From: Eubacterium sp.
Lineage (GTDB): Bacteria > Bacillota_A > Clostridia > Lachnospirales > Lachnospiraceae
Assembly: GCA_023663915.1 (NCBI GenBank)
Contig: JAMPGN010000087.1
Coordinates: 1-15,719, forward strand
Direction: 5' to 3'
DNA length: 15,719 nt
The translations under genes were made by a program, and so were the position numbers. Positions 6,015 to 11,911 of the stretch are shown here, piece by piece. Position 1 is the stretch's first letter. Each line of letters begins with the position of its first letter. The notes under the pieces were generated by a model. That model made no database searches and had not been told where the DNA came from. It saw nothing but the letters and a program-made list of their open reading frames with translations.

Positions 6015-7496
6015 CTATTTCGGCAGTCTGCCGTACAGTTTCGTCATCTCCAGGATGCGTCCTGCAAGTTCTTCCGTAAACTGCCCCGGAAGCATTCTCC
6101 ATTTCCAGTTTATGCCGAGCGTGGACGGAATGTTGATTCTCGCCTCCGCTCCAAGCCCCAGATAGTCTTGAATCGGAATCACACAGGTCTCGGACACGCT
6201 CGCCATCGCCGCCCTGATAAATTCCCATTGAATCTCTTTGTTTGTGCGGATATTCAGATATTTTTTGGCAAAAGCCCTGTCCGCGCGGCTTAAGCTTCCA
6301 TACCAGCCGAGCGTCGTGTCATTGTCATGCGTCCCTGTATAGACAATGCTGTTGGCTGTATAGTTATGAGGTAAATAGTCACTCTCTTCCCTCGGATCAA
6401 ATGCAAATTGCAGAATCTTCATTCCCGGATAGCCCGTCTTTTTGACCAGTTTAATGACCGACTTGGTCAAAAATCCAAGATCCTCCGCAATTACCGGCTT
6501 ATTGCCGATCTGTTCTTTCATCGCCTTGAAGATATCATATCCCGGTCCTTTCTCCCATTGACCAAACTCCGCCGTCTCGTCGGCAAACGGGATGGAATAG
6601 TACTCGTCAAAACCTCGGAAATGATCGATGCGTACCACATCATAAAGCTCATAGCAATAAGCGATACGTTTCATCCACCATGCATAGCCTGTCTGTTTAT
6701 GGTATTCCCAGCGGTATAGCGGATTCCCCCACAACTGCCCTGTCGCAGAAAAGGCATCGGGCGGGCATCCCGCCACTGCAATAGGTGTCAACGTGTCGTC
6801 CAGTTGGAATAATTCTGGGTTCGCCCAGGTATCTGCGCTGTCAAATGCGACGTAGATCGGAATATCACCTATGATCTGTATCTTTTTCTGATTCGCATAA
6901 TCTTTGAGCGCAAACCACTGCTTCGCAAACAAATACTGCTGAAACTGGTAAAACCTCACTTCTTCCGCATATTTCTCACGGTAACGCTCCATCGCCTCCG
7001 GACTGCGCCGTTTGATATCCTCGTCCCACTCGCTCCAGCTTACACCGTCGAAGGAGTTTTTCACCGCCATGTAGAGCGCATAATCGTCCAGCCAATAGCT
7101 GTTCTCCTTCACATATGCCTGAAAATCCGCCTCTTTTTCCACATTACTGTTATGAAAAGCAGTCCTTAATACCCGAAACCTCGAAAGATAAATTTTGTCA
7201 TAATCAATATATTCCTCGTTATCCCCGAAATCACATTTTTCACAATCTGACTCTGTCAAATACCCTTCTTCGATCAACGTCTCTAAATCGATATAATAAG
7301 GATTTCCCGCAAATGTCGAAAAAGACTGATACGGCGAGTCCCCATATCCCGTCGGACCGAGCGGCAGAATCTGCCAGTAGGATTGTCCTGCCTTTGCTAA
7401 CAGGTCAATAAATTCATATGCCTGTTTGGAAAAAGTACCGATTCCATATTTGGACGGGATACTGGATACAGGCATCAAAATTCCGCTTTTTCTCAT
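6015..7496 (-). CDS. malQ: 4-alpha-glucanotransferase (amylomaltase, GH77)
   Basis: This cytoplasmic enzyme transfers alpha-1,4-glucan segments between maltodextrins, releasing glucose and making longer chains for phosphorylase. The 493-residue product fits GH77 (about 500). Family motifs run in order: RKSGILMPVSSIPSKYGIG (2-20), YWQILPLGPTGYGDSPYQSF (40-59), QIIGDIPIYVAFDSADTWAN (207-226), VVRIDHFRGFDEYYSIP (287-303) with the catalytic nucleophile at Asp291, VIAEDLGFL (335-343) with the acid/base Glu338, and the THDNDTTLGW block. The frame is open 29 more codons upstream, but MRKSGILMP at 7496 is the conserved start; GAAAGGA lies upstream with a rather long 11-nt spacing. It is first in a two-gene operon with the LacI regulator, behind the promoter at 7661-7689. 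Confidence 0.96.
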   Translation of the reverse strand: MRKSGILMPVSSIPSKYGIGTFSKQAYEFIDLLAKAGQSYWQILPLGPTGYGDSPYQSFSTFAGNPYYIDLETLIEEGYLTESDCEKCDFGDNEEYIDYDKIYLSRFRVLRTAFHNSNVEKEADFQAYVKENSYWLDDYALYMAVKNSFDGVSWSEWDEDIKRRSPEAMERYREKYAEEVRFYQFQQYLFAKQWFALKDYANQKKIQIIGDIPIYVAFDSADTWANPELFQLDDTLTPIAVAGCPPDAFSATGQLWGNPLYRWEYHKQTGYAWWMKRIAYCYELYDVVRIDHFRGFDEYYSIPFADETAEFGQWEKGPGYDIFKAMKEQIGNKPVIAEDLGFLTKSVIKLVKKTGYPGMKILQFAFDPREESDYLPHNYTANSIVYTGTHDNDTTLGWYGSLSRADRAFAKKYLNIRTNKEIQWEFIRAAMASVSETCVIPIQDYLGLGAEARINIPSTLGINWKWRMLPGQFTEELAGRILEMTKLYGRLPK

Positions 7497-7627
7497 AATT
7501 ACACAAATCCTTTCTTTCCTATTATCTTCCTTCCGAAGTGTTTGCGAGACGAGCGGCATAAATTTCAAATTTGCGTCTGTCATCAGACAAATTTACGACA
7601 CTCCGGCAAATGTTTTCGTTTCGGTAT

Positions 7628-7646
7628 CGTTATCGGTAACGTTTCC
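7628..7646. promoter_or_regulatory. Overlapping CG-centred operator palindromes in the malQ leader
   Basis: CGTTATCGGTAACG (7628-7641) is a 14-bp palindrome with a central CG and one wobble position, the shape of LacI-family operators. It overlaps a second near-palindrome GGTAACGTTTCC (7635-7646) whose minus-strand form resembles a degenerate cre site. It lies about 8-26 nt after the predicted malQ start, a roadblock position. The neighbouring LacI protein, CcpA, or both are plausible ligands. Confidence 0.55.
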
Positions 7647-7660
7647 AATGACTTAAATCC

Positions 7661-7689
7661 AGTATAAAACGCAATTCCTTTTTTCGCAA
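7661..7689 (-). promoter_or_regulatory. malQ: Predicted promoter of the malQ-lacI operon
   Basis: On the minus strand, -35 TTGCGA (7684-7689), a 17-bp spacer and -10 TATACT (7661-7666), with the start expected near 7654. It begins only 8 nt after the HAD-gene stop codon. The leader is about 160 nt and carries the operator palindromes. Confidence 0.55.
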
Positions 7690-7696
7690 TAGGCTA

Positions 7697-8515
7697 TTAC
7701 AAAAATGCTATGATATTTTTTACGGAATCAAAGATCAGATGCGGAATCACATCGGATTGACGTACATCTTCCATAGATGCCTCCCCGCTCAAAACGAGAA
7801 TACTCTTAAGCCCGTTATTACGCCCCGCCGCAATATCCGTATAGAGCCTGTCGCCCACCATTGCCACCTCGTTGCATTTCAAGTTGACTCTATTAGTCAA
7901 ATATTCTATGATATCCGCGTTGGGTTTCCCGATAATCCTGTCCGGATAGCGGAAAGCGGAAGCATGGATAAATGCATGGATCGCGCCTGCGTCCGGGATG
8001 AAACCCGTCTCCGTCGGGCAGTTATAATCGGGGTGGGTCGCCAGATAAGGCAGCCCCGCCCGGACATGGTCGCATACCTTGCACATTTTCTGATAATCCA
8101 AGGAAGTGTCAAACGCCGTCACAACGAGATCGGGATTCTCGTCTTCCAGCACAATCCCCGCCTGCATAAACTCTTCCTGCAAAAGAGGATTGCCGAGCAG
8201 GAATACTTTTTTGCCCGGAAAATGTTTCTGTATATAGTAGATCGTCGCCTGACCCGACGTGACAATCTTGTCCTCCTCCACGTCTAACCCCATCCGATGA
8301 AGTTTCTCCACATAAACCGATGCATTCTTGGAAGAATTGTTTGTCACAAAAACATAACTTCTTCCCCTCTCCTCAATCCTATGCAGAAACTCTACCGCCC
8401 CATCAATCCACTGCTCGCCAAGATAGATCGTGCCATCCATATCCAGCGCAAAACATCGTATCTGAGAGAGTATTCCTTTTTCATCCTGATTTATTTCAGG
8501 GATTATGGCATCCAT
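7697..8515 (-). CDS. HAD-superfamily IIA phosphatase (NagD/PGP-like)
   Basis: This 272-residue cytosolic phosphatase uses an aspartyl-phosphate intermediate on small phosphometabolites. Motif I is FALDMDGTIYLG with the nucleophile Asp25 and general acid Asp27; motif II is VTNNSS (57-62); the motif III lysine is in RIIGKPNADI (Lys197); motif IV is VGDRLYTDI with acidic Mg ligands at Asp222 and Asp227. The sequence between motifs II and III (about 65-190) is the C2-type cap that marks subclass IIA (NagD, AraL, phosphoglycolate/p-nitrophenyl phosphatase group). Length matches. AGGAGG lies 6 nt before the ATG at 8515. It seems monocistronic, followed closely by the malQ promoter. Substrate is not predictable; these enzymes are often promiscuous. 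Confidence 0.93.
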   Translation of the reverse strand: MDAIIPEINQDEKGILSQIRCFALDMDGTIYLGEQWIDGAVEFLHRIEERGRSYVFVTNNSSKNASVYVEKLHRMGLDVEEDKIVTSGQATIYYIQKHFPGKKVFLLGNPLLQEEFMQAGIVLEDENPDLVVTAFDTSLDYQKMCKVCDHVRAGLPYLATHPDYNCPTETGFIPDAGAIHAFIHASAFRYPDRIIGKPNADIIEYLTNRVNLKCNEVAMVGDRLYTDIAAGRNNGLKSILVLSGEASMEDVRQSDVIPHLIFDSVKNIIAFL

Positions 8516-8536
8516 AATGTACCTCCTGTCGAATTG

Positions 8537-8573
8537 AAATTACTTGCAGCATTGCTTCCCTGTCAACCTTGAC
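8537..8573 (-). promoter_or_regulatory. Possible promoter of the HAD gene with an overlapping inverted repeat
   Basis: On the minus strand a perfect -35 TTGACA (8561-8566) is followed after 18 bp by a weak -10 TAATTT (8537-8542). The -35 overlaps GTCAA-CC-TTGAC (8562-8573), a possible repressor site. The leader would be very short. Confidence 0.35.
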
Positions 8574-8615
8574 GCGGCTGCGAGCTTCACAATGTATGAT
8601 TAAAATCATCTTTTA

Positions 8616-8779
8616 TAACATAGCATATCTGCAGCTATGGCACAAGATATTGACACAAGGTATCGGCATTAGATATCCGTATAAAGGTTCTGCATAGTTG
8701 CCTGCATGAGATATCAACATAAGATGTCGGCATAAGATATTAACATAAGCTCCCTACAAAAGATGCCTGCGCAAGATTA
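8616..8779. repeat. Degenerate 13-bp tandem repeats, about 12 copies
   Basis: The stretch divides into units of 13 bp with consensus near YGGCATAAGATAT. Examples: TGGCACAAGATAT (8638-8650), TGACACAAGGTAT (8651-8663), CGGCATTAGATAT (8664-8676), TGCATGAGATAT (8703-8714, one base short), CAACATAAGATGT (8715-8727), CGGCATAAGATAT (8728-8740), TAACATAAGCTCC (8741-8753). The copies at 8677-8702 and 8754-8779 are more decayed. An outlying copy is TAACATAGCATAT (8616-8628). The period is not a multiple of three and no gene covers it. It fills the divergent space between the HAD gene and the DUF6062-like gene, ending just before the latter's promoter. Confidence 0.7.
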
Positions 8780-8788
8780 TTTTAACTG

Positions 8789-8817
8789 TTTACCCCGTCT
8801 TGCAAATGAGGTAAAAT
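8789..8817 (+). promoter_or_regulatory. Predicted promoter of the DUF6062-like gene
   Basis: -35 TTTACC (8789-8794), a 17-bp spacer and -10 TAAAAT (8812-8817). The two boxes lie in a short inverted pair, TTTACC and GGTAAA. The start would be near 8824, 60 nt before the gene. Confidence 0.45.
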
Positions 8818-8883
8818 AGATATAAGAATTTTCTATAAAGTTTTTATCACATGAATCCTACAGAACAAGAAAGAAGGTTGACC

Positions 8884-9645
8884 ATGAAAGAACAATTATA
8901 CACGATTCCCTTAAATGACGCCATGAACGCCAACGATGAATGTCCCTTCTGCTTTATTGAGCGCAACGTGGAACAGGATCTTCTCGATTTTGTCTTAGGC
9001 TCCGGCTCTTCCTACATGGAAAGCGATGTCCGCGAACAGACAGACAAGGCTGGCTTTTGCAGAAATCATTTCCAGAAAATGTTCGACTATGGAAATACGC
9101 TCGGCAACGCATGGATTCTGAAAACCCATTATATACAGATGAACAAAGAGATGCTGCAGCAGTTCAAAGCATTTAAGCCCGCTAAAACATCTTTCAAAGA
9201 TAAATTCAAGAAGCAGACCGAGCGCCAGAACCCTATCGGCATATGGGTTGCCGAAAAGGAACAGTCCTGTTATATCTGTAAACGATATGCTGATACCTAT
9301 GAACGCTATCTCGATACTTTTTTTGTCATGTATAAAAAAGATCCCGAATTTCGCGAGAAAGTCAAAAACAGCAAAGGATTCTGCCTGCATCATTTCGGCG
9401 ATCTGTGCGAAGGATCGGACAGCCGTTTAAATGACAAGGAAAAGGCGGAGTTCTACGATATGGTATTTCCTCTGATGGAGCAGAATATGTCCCGTCTCGC
9501 GGAAGACGTGGCGTGGATGGTTGAAAAATTCGATTACCGCAACAAAGATGCCGACTGGAAGAACTCGAAAGACGCGATCCAGCGCGGTATGCAGAAGTTA
9601 AAAGGGGGATATCCTGCGGATCAGCCATATAAGATGAACAAGTAA
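8884..9645 (+). CDS. DUF6062-like protein with two CxxC...CxxH modules
   Basis: This is a 253-residue soluble protein of unknown function that I place, from memory, in the DUF6062 group seen in Lachnospiraceae. Four cysteine/histidine pairs are arranged as two equal modules: C20-x2-C23 (CPFC) with C59-x2-H62 (GFCRNHF), and C129-x2-C132 (CYIC) with C167-x2-H170 (GFCLHHF). The gaps are nearly identical (35 and 34 residues), which suggests an internal duplication and two zinc or other metal sites. There is no signal peptide or membrane span. A start at 8851 is possible in frame, but MKEQLYTIPLNDA at 8884 looks like the family start and has GAAGG about 6 nt upstream. It appears monocistronic, with a hairpin immediately after the stop. 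I do not assign a function. Confidence 0.8.
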   Translation: MKEQLYTIPLNDAMNANDECPFCFIERNVEQDLLDFVLGSGSSYMESDVREQTDKAGFCRNHFQKMFDYGNTLGNAWILKTHYIQMNKEMLQQFKAFKPAKTSFKDKFKKQTERQNPIGIWVAEKEQSCYICKRYADTYERYLDTFFVMYKKDPEFREKVKNSKGFCLHHFGDLCEGSDSRLNDKEKAEFYDMVFPLMEQNMSRLAEDVAWMVEKFDYRNKDADWKNSKDAIQRGMQKLKGGYPADQPYKMNK

Positions 9646-9647
9646 CA

Positions 9648-9667
9648 AAACGAGCTTACGCTCGTTT
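9648..9667 (+). terminator. Hairpin AAACGAGC-TTAC-GCTCGTTT after the DUF6062-like gene
   Basis: A perfect 8-bp stem with a 4-nt loop begins 3 nt after the stop codon. Only TTT follows before GCGAGATT, so termination may be weak. It has the same stem as 2907-2926 and 11019-11038. The following 52 nt (to 9719) continue the repeat shared with 2840-2906. Confidence 0.5.
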
Positions 9668-9723
9668 GCGAGATTTGCTTGCTTACGCTGCGCAAACTTG
9701 GAACTCGTCGCAATCTTGAAAAT

Positions 9724-9755
9724 AAAGCCTTGCAGGAAACATCCTGCAAGGCTTT
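9724..9755 (-). terminator. Strong rho-independent terminator of the acidic membrane protein gene
   Basis: A perfect 14-bp stem AAAGCCTTGCAGGA (9724-9737) / TCCTGCAAGGCTTT (9742-9755) with a 4-nt loop; on the minus strand it ends in TTTATTTT. It lies 26 nt after the stop codon at 9782 and may also stop plus-strand transcripts from the left. Confidence 0.88.
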
Positions 9756-9781
9756 CATATGTTCCGACATTTCTTTATGTC

Positions 9782-10171
9782 TTATTCCATAGCGTCCGTG
9801 GAGCTGTCGTCAGCGTCTTCATCATCGAAAAACTCTTCCACTTTCACTTCCGCTTTGTCGGCTGTCTCCTTGACTGCCTCAGCCGCTTCCTTCGCCGCAC
9901 CGACTACCTTATCGGTCGCCTCCGCTTTCGCCGCATCAAGTCCTTCCTTAAACTCATCCGCCTTCTCCAGATCAAGATCAACATAGTTGCGGTCAGCCTC
10001 CTGTGCTTTCTCTTCTTCGTCCAGATCGTCGTCAAAATTGTCGAAATCGTCGTCATCATCGAAATTATCGTCTACCGAATTGTCTTTATTCCGTAAACAA
10101 TAATACGCACCTGCCGCAACGGCTCCGAGAGCAGCTGTCACCATTAAAATTTTACCGAATTTTTTTGCCAT
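9782..10171 (-). CDS. Acidic single-span membrane protein (YtxH-like architecture), unknown function
   Basis: This 129-residue protein has three parts. Residues 1-26 hold a short basic start and one hydrophobic span (ILMVTAALGAVAAGAYYCL). Residues 33-54 are a strikingly acidic run with up to five consecutive Asp. Residues 60-120 are Ala-, Lys- and Glu-rich and should form a long amphipathic helix resembling LEA/YtxH-type stress proteins (DKVVGAAKEAAEAVKETADKA), ending in another acidic tail. The span probably anchors it in the cell membrane with the acidic part in the cytoplasm, though topology is inferred. AAGGAG lies 7 nt before the ATG. It has its own terminator and is divergent from the TetR gene. 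No enzyme motif is present. Confidence 0.8.
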   Translation of the reverse strand: MAKKFGKILMVTAALGAVAAGAYYCLRNKDNSVDDNFDDDDDFDNFDDDLDEEEKAQEADRNYVDLDLEKADEFKEGLDAAKAEATDKVVGAAKEAAEAVKETADKAEVKVEEFFDDEDADDSSTDAME

Positions 10172-10204
10172 GAGGGTTCTCCTTTCACCGTCTCTTATAT
10201 CACT

Positions 10205-10233
10205 ATATTAATACTATTTTACCAAAATGAAAA
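10205..10233 (-). promoter_or_regulatory. Possible promoter of the acidic membrane protein gene
   Basis: On the minus strand, -35 TTTTCA (10228-10233), a 17-bp spacer and -10 TAATAT (10205-10210), about 35 nt before the start codon. Both boxes are imperfect. Confidence 0.35.
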
Positions 10234-10331
10234 GAGAATATGTATAAAAAAAATATGTTTTTCACGAATCCTATTTTACATACAACATCTTGTGTCTGCA
10301 AATTTTCTTGAAACTAGTTTTACGCAAGACA

Positions 10332-10380
10332 TTGAATACCTTGTCGTTTTGTGTTATATTAAAATTCGACTCGCGAAGTC
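10332..10380 (+). promoter_or_regulatory. Predicted TetR-gene promoter and possible autoregulatory operator
   Basis: -35 TTGAAT (10332-10337), a 17-bp spacer and -10 TATATT (10355-10360). Directly after it lies the imperfect palindrome GACT-CGCGA-AGTC (10368-10380), at about the start of transcription, a place where many TetR proteins repress their own gene. The leader is about 50 nt. Confidence 0.45.
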
Positions 10381-10417
10381 AACATGCCAATGTGTCTCTC
10401 TTTAGAATGGATAAAAT

Positions 10418-11029
10418 ATGAACGAAAAATTTTTTGATTTAAAAAAAGAAAAGCAGGACCGGATGATCAACGCCTCCCTCAAACTCTTTGCTACCAATGG
10501 TTACAAACATGCAAGTACTGACGATATCGTAACCGAGGCGGGGATCAGTAAAGGTCTTTTATTTCATTATTTCGGAAGCAAAATAGGGCTTTATACTTTT
10601 TTATACGATTACAGCGTTCGTTTTATGAAGCTGGAACTGACTACCGGAGTATCGTCTTCTGCATCTGACTATTTTGAGATCCGCAAGCAGATTGAATTTG
10701 CCAAAATGCAGGTTCTCAAGAACTACCCTTATATGCAGCAGTTTCTTGACCGCTGTGTTTCCGAGAACGTAAGCGAGGCGCTCATGGCAACCGAGAAGCA
10801 GCGCAGCGTCATTCAAGACATATACGCCGTTTTAAAAAACCAGTCCGACCGCTCACTTTTCATAGACGGCATATCTTTTGAGAAGCTTGACGCGATGTTG
10901 GATTACACGATCACTGGTCTGATGTGCACGCATTTCCTCGATGATTCCTTCCATCCCGAAATGCTGTACGAAGAGACGGTGTCTTATCTGAATATGATGA
11001 GGCAGATTTCATACAAAAAAACGAGCTGA
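10418..11029 (+). CDS. TetR/AcrR-family transcriptional regulator
   Basis: This 203-residue protein is a dimeric repressor-type regulator. Residues 13-62 form the TetR DNA-binding domain: KQDRMINASLKLFATNGY, then the helix-turn-helix STDDIVTEAGISKGLLFHYF with GSKIGLYTFLYDY, which is highly typical. Residues 65-200 are the helical ligand and dimer domain, unique to each member; its ligand is unknown. The ribosome binding site is weak (only an AATGGA-like stretch), so translation may be low, as is common for regulators. No transporter lies beside it on this strand; a palindrome near its own promoter suggests autoregulation, and the divergent acidic membrane protein is another possible target. 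Its TGA stop lies in the loop of the hairpin at 11019-11038. Confidence 0.92.
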   Translation: MNEKFFDLKKEKQDRMINASLKLFATNGYKHASTDDIVTEAGISKGLLFHYFGSKIGLYTFLYDYSVRFMKLELTTGVSSSASDYFEIRKQIEFAKMQVLKNYPYMQQFLDRCVSENVSEALMATEKQRSVIQDIYAVLKNQSDRSLFIDGISFEKLDAMLDYTITGLMCTHFLDDSFHPEMLYEETVSYLNMMRQISYKKTS

Positions 11030-11038
11030 CGCTCGTTT
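11019..11038 (+). terminator. Hairpin AAACGAGC-TGAC-GCTCGTTT overlapping the TetR stop codon
   Basis: An 8-bp perfect stem whose loop contains the stop codon TGA (11027-11029). It is the third copy of the stem seen at 2907-2926 and 9648-9667. The T-run is short (TTTT), so it may be an inefficient terminator. Confidence 0.5.
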
Positions 11039-11117
11039 TAAGCAGGAATTTCTTATTACATAAAAATAAACTGACGCTTGTTTTAAACATAAAAATTTCC
11101 TATTACACAAAAATAGG
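11026..11117 (+). repeat. Tandem 45-bp repeat after the TetR gene
   Basis: Copy one (11026-11070) and copy two (11071-11117) share CTGACGCT-Y-GTTTTAA, then AATTTC-Y-TATTACA-Y-AAAAATA, with small differences between. The first copy begins in the TetR hairpin; the second has lost the left stem, so it cannot fold the same way. The AGGAATTTC...TA-A-rich portion also resembles minus-strand 2836-2808. Confidence 0.6.
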
Positions 11118-11141
11118 CTGTCTATTTTCAGACAGTCTATT
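11112..11141. terminator. Bidirectional terminator between the TetR gene and the toxin-antitoxin pair
   Basis: AATAGGCTGTC (11112-11122) pairs with GACAGTCTATT (11131-11141), 11 bp with one G-U on the plus strand (A-C on minus), loop 8 nt. On the minus strand it ends in CTATTTTTG, a good T-run for the toxin operon; it overlaps the toxin stop codon (11140-11142). Confidence 0.7.
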
Positions 11142-11493
11142 ATTCTGGAAACCGCAGTTCTCTGCACCTCCCTAGATGCTGATTTAACTGCCTGTCAACT
11201 TCCCGTCCGCCATACATCACACGAATAACCATGACAACATTTTCTTTATGGTTCGGGATGTAGAAAACAAGATAGTTGTCCACAGGCATAATGCGCAGAT
11301 TTCGGCTGTGCCACGGCTCCTTGTCATATACACGAAAGCGCTCCGGCATCTCATCCAGGGAATCAATGCTTTCTTCCAAACAGTCAAGCTGACTTGCGGC
11401 ATTCTGCGGTGACTGCAAATCAAACGCAATATATTCATAAATGCTGCGCAGGTCGCTTTTTGCCTGCGGCGTTATACTGATTTCATAGCTCAT
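11140..11493 (-). CDS. RelE/ParE-family toxin of a type II toxin-antitoxin system
   Basis: This 117-residue protein has the small alpha/beta fold of RelE/ParE toxins: YEISITPQAKSDLRSIYEYIA at the N-terminus, MPERFRVYDKEPWHSRNLRIMPVDNYLVFYIPN in the middle, and NVVMVIRVMYGGREVDRQL at the C-terminus, all standard family blocks. RelE members cleave mRNA in the ribosome, ParE members poison gyrase; the antitoxin type points to the RelE side. Its ATG overlaps the antitoxin stop by 4 nt (ATGA, 11490-11493), so it is translationally coupled with no separate ribosome binding site needed. The reading frame is intact. The pair lies directly downstream of the broken restriction gene. Confidence 0.92.
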   Translation of the reverse strand: MSYEISITPQAKSDLRSIYEYIAFDLQSPQNAASQLDCLEESIDSLDEMPERFRVYDKEPWHSRNLRIMPVDNYLVFYIPNHKENVVMVIRVMYGGREVDRQLNQHLGRCRELRFPE

Positions 11494-11792
11494 AGCCCGT
11501 ATTCCTTACGGATTTCTGCAAATGCCTGTTTTGCCGGAATTGTGCGCCCCGCCTGCATATCTGCATATCCTTTGTCCAGTTCTGCGTCAAGCTGCCCTAC
11601 TGTCATACGGCTGATATCCAGCGGCTGCTCCGGCAGTTTCACTTCAAAAGGCAGTCCCTTTTGAAGAATGATCTGCTTATAGAACATGGTAATAGCATTG
11701 GAGGCAGGAATGCCAAGTGCATTTAAAATGCTCTCTGCCTGTTCTTTCACGTCCGGCTCGATTCGCGCATATAAATTTGCTGATTTTGCCAT
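11490..11792 (-). CDS. RelB/DinJ-family antitoxin
   Basis: This is a 100-residue antitoxin that neutralises the adjacent toxin and represses the operon. The N-terminal ribbon-helix-helix is typical: NLYARIEPDVKEQAESILNALGIPASNAITMFYKQI (residues 6-41), followed by LQKGLPFEVKLP, then a more flexible toxin-binding tail with RMTVGQLDAELDKGYADMQAGRTIPAKQAFAEIRKEYGL. AAGGAG precedes the ATG by 8-9 nt. It is first in the operon, and its stop overlaps the toxin start. A consensus promoter (11838-11866) and a 10-bp palindrome (11811-11820) upstream suit autoregulation. Confidence 0.93.
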   Translation of the reverse strand: MAKSANLYARIEPDVKEQAESILNALGIPASNAITMFYKQIILQKGLPFEVKLPEQPLDISRMTVGQLDAELDKGYADMQAGRTIPAKQAFAEIRKEYGL

Positions 11793-11810
11793 ATCAAAAA
11801 ACTCCTTTCA

Positions 11811-11866
11811 AGATATATCTTTCCCATCTGCACTTTTATTATACACGATTGTGCGGACAAAAGCAA
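11811..11866 (-). promoter_or_regulatory. Promoter and operator of the toxin-antitoxin operon
   Basis: On the minus strand, -35 TTGCTT (11861-11866), a 17-bp spacer and a perfect -10 TATAAT (11838-11843). The perfect palindrome AGATATATCT (11811-11820) lies about 10 nt past the expected start and is a candidate RelB-type operator. The -35 is 45 nt from the restriction-gene stop, with no terminator visible between them. Confidence 0.65.
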
Positions 11867-11911
11867 TACAAACAGTCTCATCCGTAAATCTGCTCTTTCT
11901 AACTCAGTTCC

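Noticed and set aside
8616..8779. CRISPR array
   Set aside because: Units are 13 bp, contiguous and degenerate, with no spacers and no cas genes.
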